Below the pieces are notes generated by a model that had not been told where the DNA came from, did no database searches, and saw only the letters and a list, made by a program, of their open reading frames with translations. Below are positions 1 through 5,245 of a DNA stretch of 5,247 bases, piece by piece (position 1 is the stretch's first letter; every line of letters begins with the position of its first letter). The stretch is from the NCBI GenBank assembly GCA_023379555.1, contig JAMCQR010000028.1, positions 1,481-6,727 on the forward strand, in the 5' to 3' direction. Source of the DNA: Thermoplasmatota archaeon. GTDB taxonomy: Archaea; Thermoplasmatota; Thermoplasmata; Thermoplasmatales; GCA-001856825. The position numbers and the translations under genes are program-made.

Positions 1-10
1 TAACCGTTGA

Positions 11-94
11 GCCGTGGTAGCGAAGCGGCCTAACGCGCCAGACTTGAGATCTGGTTCTCTCACGAGATCGGGAGTTCAAATCTCCCCCACGGCG
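11..94 (+). tRNA. tRNA-Ser (anticodon UGA)
   Basis: The sequence folds into a complete class II tRNA. The acceptor stem GCCGTGG (11-17) pairs with CCACGGC (87-93). The anticodon stem CCAGA/TCTGG (38-42/50-54) encloses the loop CTTGAGA with anticodon TGA at 45-47. A long variable arm is present (about 55-69, stem TCTC/GAGA), and the T-stem GGGAG/CTCCC (70-74/82-86) encloses TTCAAAT. The long variable arm, discriminator G at 94 and TGA anticodon identify a serine tRNA reading UCA (and probably other UCN) codons. No CCA is encoded, as is common in archaea. No intron is seen. The GAG frame for leucine was considered, but it does not leave a paired 5-bp anticodon stem. Immediate 3' flanks of tRNA genes are frequent integration sites, which suits the mobile content that follows. 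Confidence 0.96.
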
Positions 95-236
95 TTGATA
101 CATTAGTTCAGCGCCGGGAACACTTTTATTTTGAAAGGAGTTGAACTTCTATGTCAAAAGTTCTATCGGCAGCTTAGACTACGAGCCATGAGATGAGGAA
201 ATTCCACCTCCTCAGTTCCTGATCATTCATTCAACA
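95..236 (+). mobile_element. possible IS200/IS605 (TnpB-type) deletion remnant in the 95-265 intergenic stretch
   Basis: This stretch, directly after the tRNA, has no convincing full gene. It starts with TTGAT (95-99), a known target motif for some IS200/IS605 elements, and contains a TCAA (231-234) of the kind seen at their right cleavage site. Between 147 and 188 a short frame reads NFYVKSSIGSLDYEP and then stops, which resembles the degenerate C-terminal tail that TnpB proteins carry over the element's right end. Just after it is a potential hairpin, TGAGG (194-198) with CCTCA (210-214), and an alternative pairing AGGAA/TTCCT (196-200/216-220). Such a structure would be the place of an omega-RNA scaffold in an intact element. 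No TnpA or TnpB catalytic part remains. There is also a short open frame ATG TCA AAA at 151 (8 codons) behind AAAGGAG, probably meaningless. Another reading is ordinary intergenic DNA; the motifs are short. Confidence 0.3.
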
Positions 237-265
237 AAGCACGGCAATCAAAAATCGTTATAAGC

Positions 266-1007
266 ATGAAAATGATTGCTCATTTGACAACCATAATTTC
301 CACTTTCCCATATTATGGCGGGAGATTCTATCAGCTCAAGGAGATAATGGGAATCTTGGAGAAACATAAGGATCAATTCGACGTAGTTGTGGACGTATTC
401 GGTGGATCTGGGAAAGTATTGATAAACATTCCAGAGGAATGGAGGAAGGTGAGGTATACAATGAAGTCAACAAGGACCTTTACACGACGTTCAAGGTTCT
501 CCAGGATGAAAGGAGATATAGATTGTTGACCAGGAAGCCTGAGGAATGCATTTCCTCATGCACAAATATTCAACGAACTGCGATTCTCACATCCCAGATC
601 GGACGTTGAAATAGCATTCAAGAGATCCTACGTCAGGGCCAACATACCGCCATTGAAGATTGATTATTTCTTGGGAGTCAAGAAATGGATTGTCGAGAAC
701 ATAGATTTCAAGAACCTTATGACCAGATACAACAAACCTAAGGTTGTGCTGTACCTGGATCCGCCCTTATTTGGACGGAGGCCAGACATACAGATACAGC
801 TTTAAGATGAATGATTTCCTAGACTTGAAGAAGCTGCTTGACAAGCATCAGGGAACCTACCTGCTGAACCTGTCGATGCACGATAAGCAGATGATTGATG
901 TTTTCGGGAATCCGGACATGGTGACAGAGCATTACATGCCCACTACAGAGGGGACATACAATGAAGGGAACAGATGGGAGTGCGGGTATTGGTGGAAATT
1001 CTTCTAG
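266..1007 (+). pseudogene. D12-class DNA adenine-N6 methyltransferase, broken by three frameshifts
   Basis: Joined across frames, the gene would encode about 247 residues, close to the usual D12 (Dam-like) length. The first frame (266-529) carries the AdoMet-side FPYYGGRFYQLK motif at residues 14-25 and motif I DVFGGSG at 43-49. Near 446-452 the homology moves by -1 into EVYNEVNKDLYTTFKVLQDE, near 533-553 it returns (+1) to FPHAQIFNEL and on to VVLYLDPP at about 734-766, and one extra base in GCCCTTA (764-768) splits catalytic motif IV, giving DPPL instead of DPPY. The last frame continues YLDGGQTYRYSF and ends in ECGYWWKFF at the 1007 stop. The family transfers methyl from S-adenosylmethionine to adenine in DNA. 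No strong ribosome binding site precedes ATG 266, so it was probably leaderless. It is convergent with the nuclease gene, 6 bp away. Target site is unknown. Assembly error could explain one shift but hardly three. Confidence 0.85.
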
Positions 1008-1013
1008 ACTTTT

Positions 1014-2696
1014 TCAAGTATTCTTGGCACTAATCCCTAGTATTTCATACGTTTTAGTGACAATCCACTTTTGTCTTTTCTCAACACTCTCCGGTGTCCA
1101 ATCGCTATTTTCATTCATTATTTTCTTCGACATTTCAAACGCTGTAGTACCGTCTTCTCCGTTCATGTATATTTGTTTCTTTTTGGCAAAGCAGTCGTTC
1201 TGCTGACTGACGTTCTTCTTGCTGGAGAGCAATGTCAGATTTCCCAACTTGTTAACCCAAAGATTTGCGTCTTCTCCGGTCCATTTAGTCTTCCAATCCT
1301 TATTTGACTCCCAGGCTATAGGCAAAATATGATCCACCTGTACATTTCCGTAGTAAATTTCAATAAACCTGCTCTTGGAGTCGTCTTCAATGTCATTTTC
1401 GATAAGAGCCAATAATGGCTTCAGCCAAGTTTTGCTATACGCATCATTTCCTAAGGCTAACGCCATTTGATCAATTACTCCATCTTGCTTTATTTTCTTG
1501 TCTATCTCTGCCATAATGAATTCCAAGGATTTATCGGTCTTTATCCACCCTATAATATTGAAAAGGAGTTGCTTGTAACTTGAAATGTTTTTCCCAGCAA
1601 TCCAGTATGAGTAGTAGACCTTTCTTATCTGAGATGCCAATGCTTCGAATTCATTGAAACCCATCATCTTAGAAGCAGTCAAGATTGATTTCCAGAAAGC
1701 GTCATTCAACACATAGAAGAGCGACCAAATAGCCTTTAAGCGCATCCAGTAAACATCCCCGTATTTATTGACAAATTTCTGGAAATCGAGAATTACCTCA
1801 TTTGGATATCTCTTTTTAAAATTTTCTTCGAGTTCTTCGTATAACCCTCTCTTAGGATTTTGAGCAAGGAGATAATACTCGTAATATGTAAAGAGGGTTG
1901 TAATCGTCTCCCCATCTTCCCCAGATATTTCCTTAATGGTAGTTTCAATTTGATTCCAAACGTAGGAAAACTGGTCCCATTTCTCTTTCCCTAATTTGTC
2001 CATCAAGAAACTCTTAATCAGATCAGCGGGTGTCAGGTCAAGCCCTCTCGCGTTCATTATTCGGAATAGTTTTATCGCATAATTCCACTCTGAACACTTA
2101 ATCGTAATCATAACTACATTGTCTAGGAGAAAATTCACAATTTTTATTATCCCTTCGATTCCGTCTCTTCTATAAATGCCATTAAGCTTATCCCTGAATA
2201 TTTTGGCGGCACTTAAAAATCTACTTTCACTTTTTGTGAATTCTTCACTACCAAAATCAATTCCTTTCTGGACCTCCTGTTCGAACTTAACCTGCTGATC
2301 CACCTGGGTTATAAGCTTAAGTCTTTCCTTGTCCATTTCGTAACTTTTAACTCCTGTTTGCAGTTTCTTGAAAAGGGTTACGTTTGTCTTTTTCAACTCC
2401 ATTTCATAAATATCTCGCACCGTACAAAAGAGAATTGTCAAGGAAGTCAATCTTTGTTGGCCATCAATTACTTCGAAATAACCATTACTCCCTTTAGTCA
2501 ATATTAGAGATCCCAGAAAATAGTTTTTCTCAGAAGAATCCATAGAAGAAGATATATCATCCCATAATTGCACTATCTGGTCATCTTCCCAACTATATTT
2601 TCGTTGATACCTTGGAACTTCGTAAAAACTGTCTGAATCGCCGAATATCTTGCTAATAGTCTTTAATTCTGGTACAAATATCGGAGATCCAGCCAT
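1014..2696 (-). CDS. DUF262-DUF1524 (GmrSD-type) defence nuclease
   Basis: This intact gene encodes 560 residues. The N-terminal DUF262 (ParB-like, NTP-dependent) domain shows EVPRYQRKYSW at 26-36, YFLGSLIL at 59-66 and the signature VIDGQQRLTSLTIL at 76-89, followed by FRIMNARGLDLTPADLIKSF at 211-230. The C-terminal DUF1524 HNH-like nuclease domain shows VDHILP at 454-459 (catalytic His456), NKLGNLTLL at 482-490, and N495, N500 and F503 further on. No signal peptide or membrane segment is seen, so it is cytoplasmic. The same domain pair makes up GmrS/GmrD, a type IV enzyme that cuts glucosylated hydroxymethylcytosine phage DNA, and related single-chain proteins act in several defence systems. 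The actual substrate here cannot be read from sequence. The start is supported by GGAGGG (2704-2709) 7 nt before ATG. It looks AT-richer than the flanking transposases, consistent with separate acquisition. Its methylase neighbours are dead. Confidence 0.93.
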   Translation of the reverse strand: MAGSPIFVPELKTISKIFGDSDSFYEVPRYQRKYSWEDDQIVQLWDDISSSMDSSEKNYFLGSLILTKGSNGYFEVIDGQQRLTSLTILFCTVRDIYEMELKKTNVTLFKKLQTGVKSYEMDKERLKLITQVDQQVKFEQEVQKGIDFGSEEFTKSESRFLSAAKIFRDKLNGIYRRDGIEGIIKIVNFLLDNVVMITIKCSEWNYAIKLFRIMNARGLDLTPADLIKSFLMDKLGKEKWDQFSYVWNQIETTIKEISGEDGETITTLFTYYEYYLLAQNPKRGLYEELEENFKKRYPNEVILDFQKFVNKYGDVYWMRLKAIWSLFYVLNDAFWKSILTASKMMGFNEFEALASQIRKVYYSYWIAGKNISSYKQLLFNIIGWIKTDKSLEFIMAEIDKKIKQDGVIDQMALALGNDAYSKTWLKPLLALIENDIEDDSKSRFIEIYYGNVQVDHILPIAWESNKDWKTKWTGEDANLWVNKLGNLTLLSSKKNVSQQNDCFAKKKQIYMNGEDGTTAFEMSKKIMNENSDWTPESVEKRQKWIVTKTYEILGISAKNT

Positions 2697-2703
2697 CCTT
2701 TAT

Positions 2704-2780
2704 CCCTCCAGTAAAAATAGATTTTTCACTCTCTTGGAGCAAGAAAGTCTCATTCGTATATATGAACATGCAATATATAA
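2704..2780 (-). promoter_or_regulatory. promoter and ribosome binding site of the DUF262-DUF1524 gene
   Basis: Read on the minus strand, GGAGGG (2704-2709) lies 7 nt before the start codon at 2696. Two TATA-like boxes lie further upstream: TTCATATATACG (2756-2767) and TTATATATT (2772-2780). Using archaeal spacing of about 25 nt from TATA box to transcription start, either would give a short leader of a few tens of bases. The whole 2700-2870 stretch is very AT-rich and has no gene in it. Which box is used cannot be told from sequence. Confidence 0.5.
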
Positions 2781-2840
2781 TAGTGTTCAATTATTCAGTT
2801 CACATTACTATCCATTTTCAATTTCAAAAATATGCATGTT
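2765..2840. repeat. 8-bp inverted repeat AACATGCA...TGCATGTT upstream of the nuclease gene
   Basis: AACATGCA at 2765-2772 and its exact complement TGCATGTT at 2833-2840 are separated by 60 bp of AT-rich DNA and flank the upstream side of the candidate nuclease promoter. They could be paired operator half-sites, but 8-bp matches at this distance also occur by chance in AT-rich DNA. No regulator gene is nearby. Confidence 0.25.
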
Positions 2841-2875
2841 TGTAAAGTTTTCAATGGATGTTTCTGAAGGAGTCC

Positions 2876-2923
2876 TATAGCGAGGGGAGCAGGCGAGAGT
2901 GTAGGTACTGGTGGAACTTTTGA
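2876..2923 (+). pseudogene. 3'-terminal remnant of a second D12 DNA methylase
   Basis: This frame reads YSEGSRRECRYWWNF and stops at TGA 2921-2923. It matches the last residues of the broken methylase at 957-1001, YNEGNRWECGYWWKF, at 10 of 15 residues, and the nucleotides match at 32 of 45 positions with the same reading frame. Twelve of the 13 differences are transitions. It is therefore a diverged paralogous copy and not a recent duplication. Everything 5' of it is missing; the adjacent DNA is the nuclease promoter region. The stretch after it (2924-2950) is unassigned DNA up to the end of the outer IS element. Confidence 0.7.
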
Positions 2924-3654
2924 TGGCCAGAATTACGAGATAGATGCATCTGATCTGCTACCCGTAAAACTGTAACAATTTTCCTCACTTTTCATTCATT
3001 TTCACCTCGAGTTTCCTGGTGTAACCCTCCCTGAATGATTGGTCATTCAGGAACTTCCTCCTGAACACTCTTGGAGGGAGGTAATCGATTGATGAGTGTG
3101 GCCTCTTCTCATTGTAATCCGTGAACGCATTCTCTATGGCGACCGATGTATCTCTGAAATCTGAGAATTCGAAGGGCCAGACGTAATCCGTTTTTAGGGA
3201 CGAGTGGAACGACTCTATGTTCCCATTGTCCTCTGGCGTGTGTTTCTGGATGTATTCCAGGGATATTCTCAGCAGATTCATTGAACTCCTGAACTGCTGA
3301 GATATGTACTGAGGACCATTGTCCGTTCTGAGTATGAGTCCTTCAGGAACTTCATCTCCAAACGACCTCATAACGGCATCCTCCACCGCCCTGATTGCAT
3401 CTTTAGACAAGCAGGATCTGGAATATTGATATCCCTGCCACTCCTTGGTAAAACAGTCCTTTATTGCCATCAGATAAGTCATTCCCTGCTCTGTGGGTAT
3501 GTATGTGATATCCGTTTCCCACAGCTGATCCGGTCCCGTGGGACGGAACAGGTTCCTCGTTTTTGTTCTGCCTCTGTGCTTCGCATATGGCAGCGAGAGA
3601 TTCCTCTCCCTGAGGACTCTCCTCACTGCCTTCCTGTTGACTCTTGTTCCACTG

Positions 3655-3668
3655 TTCCTAATTCCTAA
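3655..3668. repeat. perfect 7-bp tandem duplication TTCCTAA x2 that frameshifts ISa orfB
   Basis: TTCCTAA occurs at 3655-3661 and again at 3662-3668 with no gap. On the coding (minus) strand, deleting one TTAGGAA gives an uninterrupted frame CTT AGG AAC AGT GGA with the expected transposase sequence on both sides. With both copies, an in-frame TAG is reached at once. Replication slippage is the simplest origin. Confidence 0.85.
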
Positions 3669-3801
3669 GTACAGCCCAAACTCTTCTGTAACCGTATGTC
3701 GGCCTTTCTGATGCAGTCCTGATTATATCCTCTTCGATCTGAGGGGAGAGCCTCCTCACCCTCCTCTCCTTCTCCCTGTAGTAGAGGGAGGAGAGGGATA
3801 T

Positions 3802-3806
3802 GCCCG
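3802..3806. repeat. target-site duplication, left copy (GCCCG)
   Basis: GCCCG directly precedes the inner element's left end at 3807. Its partner is at 5125-5129. Five bases is within the 3-5 bp range for IS3-family insertions. Removing one copy with the element rebuilds the outer transposase reading frame (…RISG then ISLSS…) exactly. Confidence 0.9.
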
Positions 3807-3837
3807 TGTACTGGACCCCATTAGAATTAGACAACTT
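3807..3837 (+). repeat. ISb left terminal inverted repeat
   Basis: The terminus starts TGTACTGGACCCCATTAG and finishes with ATTAGACAACTT at 3826-3837. It pairs with the complement of 5095-5124 with a few mismatches near the tip and one or two single-base gaps near position 20. This is the transposase binding end. Confidence 0.88.
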
Positions 3838-3852
3838 GATAGAGGAGACATG

Positions 3853-3910
3853 TTTACATAGACATAAGTCACAGCAAGTTGGAATTACAGTAACACATCA
3901 AGAGGTGATC
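3853..3910 (+). promoter_or_regulatory. candidate ISb promoter and orfA ribosome binding site
   Basis: GAGGTGATC at 3902-3910 is a near-perfect complement of the archaeal and bacterial 16S 3' end and lies 5 nt before the orfA ATG at 3916, which fixes that start. TTTACATA at 3853-3860 is the best TATA-like box between the inverted repeat and the gene, about 56 nt before the start codon. The ribosome site is convincing; the box is only a candidate. Confidence 0.5.
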
Positions 3911-3915
3911 GATAG

Positions 3916-4215
3916 ATGACAGGTAAACCAGCAAGAACAAAGGAAGAGAAAGCCAGGATTGTGATGGAAGCACTTACCGGCAGCACATCGATAGCGGAGA
4001 TATGCCGCAGATACAACGTGACTTCATCCGCTTTCTATAAGTGGAGGGATGCTTTCATAGCTGGAGGGACTGCATCCCTTGAACCCGGGAAGTCTTCAAA
4101 AGAGGTGCAGCTGCGTAATGAGGTGGAGGGTCTCAAGACGATCATTGGAGAACTGACAGTTGCCAATGAGACTCTAAAAAAAATACAACTGTCGAGGAGA
4201 GGAGGGAAGCCATGA
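3916..4215 (+). CDS. ISb OrfA: IS3-family helix-turn-helix protein
   Basis: The protein has 99 residues, matching the usual OrfA size. Residues about 8-45 form a Tnp_1 (HTH_Tnp_1) type helix-turn-helix, with KARIVMEAL, the turn around TSIAEICRRYNVTSSAFYKW, and a basic N-terminus. The C-terminal half (about 62-90) is hydrophobic-heptad rich (LRNEVEGLKTIIGELTVANE), likely the leucine-zipper-like coiled coil by which OrfA and OrfAB multimerise. Its role in the family is to bind the terminal repeats, alone as a regulator and as the N-terminal part of the OrfAB transposase. Its last codons overlap the orfB ATG by four bases (ATGA). The A-run at 4176-4183 would let part of the ribosomes leave this frame after codon 89. 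The start is supported by GAGGTGATC. Confidence 0.92.
   Translation: MTGKPARTKEEKARIVMEALTGSTSIAEICRRYNVTSSAFYKWRDAFIAGGTASLEPGKSSKEVQLRNEVEGLKTIIGELTVANETLKKIQLSRRGGKP
4176..4182 (+). promoter_or_regulatory. A AAA AAA slippery heptamer for -1 frameshifting between orfA and orfB
   Basis: Eight consecutive A lie at 4176-4183, placed in orfA so that the reading is CTA AAA AAA ATA, the canonical X XXY YYZ context. Slipping back one base continues AAT ACA ACT GTC GAG GAG with no stop into orfB, giving a fused product of 390 residues (89 from orfA, 301 from the orfB frame). An inverted pair, GACAGTT (4155-4161) and AACTGTC (4187-4193), brackets the site. IS3-family transposases are commonly made by exactly this mechanism. 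Use in this organism is inferred. Confidence 0.75.
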
Positions 4216-5087
4216 ATGAACTGGTAGTCAGAGGGTTCACAATAAATAGCGCGTGCTATCTGTCAGGATATTCAAGATCCCTTGTTTATTATAAGGCAAA
4301 GGAGAGGCATATTCCCCTGGATCAAGAGATGAGTGAAAAGATAAGTGAAATAATCATCCGGAGGCCTTCATATGGAACCAGAAGGGTGACTGCAATGATA
4401 AGACGTTCCGGTCTTATTGTCAACAGGAAGAAGGTGAAAAGGCACATGAAAGAAATGAATCTCCTCCATAGCGACAGGAAAAGATTCAGGAAGAGCGTCC
4501 CCAGAGCCCTAGTCGTTTCAAGACCCAACATTTTCTGGGAAACAGACTTCACTAAGGTCTACATACAGAGGGAGGGATGGGTATATTTCACTGCTTACCT
4601 TGATCTGTGCTCAAGGAAGGTAAAGGGATACCTGACTTCAAGGATGGCCAGGAGCGATGAAATGATCACTGCTTTGGATTCAGCGGTATTCTCAGTGTTC
4701 CCAGACCTTAACATAAATGACCTGAGAATAAGATCAGACAACGGTTCACAGCTTACTTCAATGAAGTACGAGGATCACCTGAGAACGCTGGGAATTGACC
4801 ATGGGACAATTCATCCACGCACTCCTGAGGAGGATGCTCACATAGAATCATACTTCGGCCACTTCAAGGAAGACTACATCTACAGCAGGGAGTTCAACAG
4901 CTTTGATGAATTCAGGGATTACATGGATCTGGCAGTTAAGGACTACAATTCAGTGAGACCTCATTCATCACTGAATTATCTCACTCCAGATGAATTTGAA
5001 GAGAAAATCGCTATAGATAGAGAATTTAAGGAGAAATGGTTAAAGAAACAGATAGGGAGGTACAAACATGTTGAACTCCTCGAATGA
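4212..5087 (+). CDS. ISb OrfB: IS3-family DD(35)E transposase
   Basis: The 291-residue protein carries an N-terminal helix-turn-helix region (about 5-30), an HTH_21 segment around residues 40-85 (RRPSYGTRRVTAMIRRSG), and the rve integrase core from about 103. The catalytic triad is D112 (WETDFTKVYI), D176 (RSDNGSQLTS) and E212 (EEDAHIESYFGHFKEDYI), with 35 residues between the second D and E. The C-terminal RPHSSLNYLTPDEFEEK is a family hallmark. It catalyses strand cleavage and joining at the element ends. The frame is open upstream of the ATG to at least 4182, consistent with translation as part of an OrfAB fusion. GGAGGG at 4201-4206, 5 nt before ATG, would also allow independent OrfB synthesis. 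No residue or length defect is visible. Confidence 0.95.
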   Translation: MNELVVRGFTINSACYLSGYSRSLVYYKAKERHIPLDQEMSEKISEIIIRRPSYGTRRVTAMIRRSGLIVNRKKVKRHMKEMNLLHSDRKRFRKSVPRALVVSRPNIFWETDFTKVYIQREGWVYFTAYLDLCSRKVKGYLTSRMARSDEMITALDSAVFSVFPDLNINDLRIRSDNGSQLTSMKYEDHLRTLGIDHGTIHPRTPEEDAHIESYFGHFKEDYIYSREFNSFDEFRDYMDLAVKDYNSVRPHSSLNYLTPDEFEEKIAIDREFKEKWLKKQIGRYKHVELLE

Positions 5088-5094
5088 ACTCAAA

Positions 5095-5124
5095 AAGTTG
5101 TCTAAATTAGTGGGGTCCATGTCA
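5095..5124 (-). repeat. ISb right terminal inverted repeat
   Basis: Read from the outside inward on the minus strand it begins TGACATGGACCCCACTAAT and ends TTTAGACAACTT, matching the left end at 3807-3837. It lies 7 bp after the orfB stop at 5085-5087. Confidence 0.88.
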
Positions 5125-5129
5125 GCCCG
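5125..5129. repeat. target-site duplication, right copy (GCCCG)
   Basis: This is the second copy of the GCCCG found at 3802-3806. Together with the arms GGATAT (3796-3801) and ATATCC (5130-5135) it rebuilds the uninterrupted target GGATATGCCCGATATCC. Confidence 0.9.
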
Positions 5130-5187
5130 ATATCCTTGATATCTCCCTCAACGGCATGTCGCCTCTGAGGTCTTCAACGACTGTCAT
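5125..5187 (-). pseudogene. ISa orfB, 5' part (first 21 codons), cut off by ISb
   Basis: On the minus strand ATG at 5185-5187 starts MTVVEDLRGDMPLREISRIS and one more glycine before the insertion point. AGGAGG lies just upstream (5194-5199), 6 nt before ATG, supporting the start. The next codon after the element is at 3801 (ATA), giving RISG-ISLSSLYY, which matches the RSLVYY region of the intact inner OrfB in position. The insertion therefore lies in the N-terminal DNA-binding region and separates it from the catalytic core. Confidence 0.85.
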
Positions 5188-5245
5188 CTTGACCCTCCTT
5201 GAAGCCCTTTTTAAAAGCATTTATCACGAGAGTCTGCTCTCCTAT
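5174..5245 (-). CDS. ISa OrfA, C-terminal end (partial, runs off the window)
   Basis: A minus-strand frame enters from the right edge and reads IGEQTLVINAFKKGF followed by KEGQDDSR and a stop at 5174-5176. This resembles the C-terminal coiled-coil end of IS3 OrfA proteins and corresponds in position to IIGELTVANETLKK of the inner element's OrfA. It overlaps the start of the ISa orfB by 14 nt. Here orfB is in the +1 frame relative to orfA, unlike the -1 relation in ISb, so separate initiation from the AGGAGG before orfB is likelier than a -1 slip. The helix-turn-helix part lies outside the window. Confidence 0.6.
   Translation of the reverse strand: MGEQTLVINAFKKGFKEGQDDSR

Larger units (their letters stand above)
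2985..3806 (-). pseudogene. ISa orfB, 3' part: IS3-family DDE transposase, frameshifted and interrupted
   Basis: This part begins ISLSSLYYREKERRVRRLS at 3801 just inside the insertion point of the inner element and runs to the stop at 2985. It includes an HTH_21-like segment around RPTYGYRRVWAVLRN and the rve integrase core. Counted in the long downstream frame (from ATG 3626), the catalytic residues are D39 (WETDITYI), D102 (RTDNGPQYIS) and E138 (DNGNIESFHSSLK), a DD(35)E arrangement. A 7-bp tandem duplication at 3655-3668 breaks the frame between AVLRN and the sequence that should follow, SGTRVNRKAVRRVL. With the duplicate and the inner element removed, the full protein is 290 residues, almost equal to the 291 of the inner element's OrfB. 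All three acidic residues survive, so the damage seems recent. The 3626 ATG frame alone lacks the DNA-binding N-terminus. Confidence 0.88.
3807..5124 (+). mobile_element. ISb: complete IS3-family insertion sequence (1318 bp), inserted in ISa
   Basis: Both ends are visible. The left end begins TGTACTGGACCCCATTAG and the right end, read inward on the minus strand, begins TGACATGGACCCCACTAAT. Both then run into a shared TTAGACAACTT, with TG...CA tips as usual in the family. It is flanked by the 5-bp duplication GCCCG (3802-3806 and 5125-5129). It holds two overlapping genes, orfA (HTH) and orfB (DDE integrase), both intact, with a slippery A-run between them. The size and gene plan are typical of IS3 elements near the IS150 end type. 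It appears intact and possibly active. It interrupts the ISa transposase after the 21st codon. Confidence 0.95.

Noticed and set aside
43..49. Reading the tRNA anticodon as GAG (leucine)
   Set aside because: The 5-bp stem CCAGA/TCTGG fixes the loop as CTTGAGA with TGA at positions 34-36; discriminator G also suits serine.
961..1307. Plus-strand open frames over the 3' end of the nuclease gene
   Set aside because: They are antisense to the well-supported DUF262-DUF1524 gene, have low-complexity hydrophobic translations and no recognisable motif.
2650..2880. 76-codon plus-strand open frame across the nuclease start and promoter
   Set aside because: It begins inside the nuclease gene antisense, has no ribosome binding site, and its translation resembles no known protein.
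2882..2973. Open frame ending DGQNYEIDASDLLPVKL before the outer IS element
   Set aside because: It has no start codon after the preceding stop, overlaps the methylase remnant in another frame, and its last third lies inside the IS terminus. Chance is the better explanation.
3426..3668. Plus-strand open frame over the outer transposase
   Set aside because: It is the antisense shadow of the DDE core, whose motifs are unambiguous on the other strand.
4322..4552. Minus-strand hydrophobic open frame inside ISb orfB
   Set aside because: It is a shadow of the transposase gene; the apparent membrane-like character comes from the complement of lysine/arginine-rich codons.
5206..5217. TTTT AAAAAG run in ISa orfA as a -1 slippery site
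   Set aside because: In the orfA phase it reads TTT AAA AAG without a proper X XXY YYZ heptamer, and orfB is in the +1 rather than the -1 frame.
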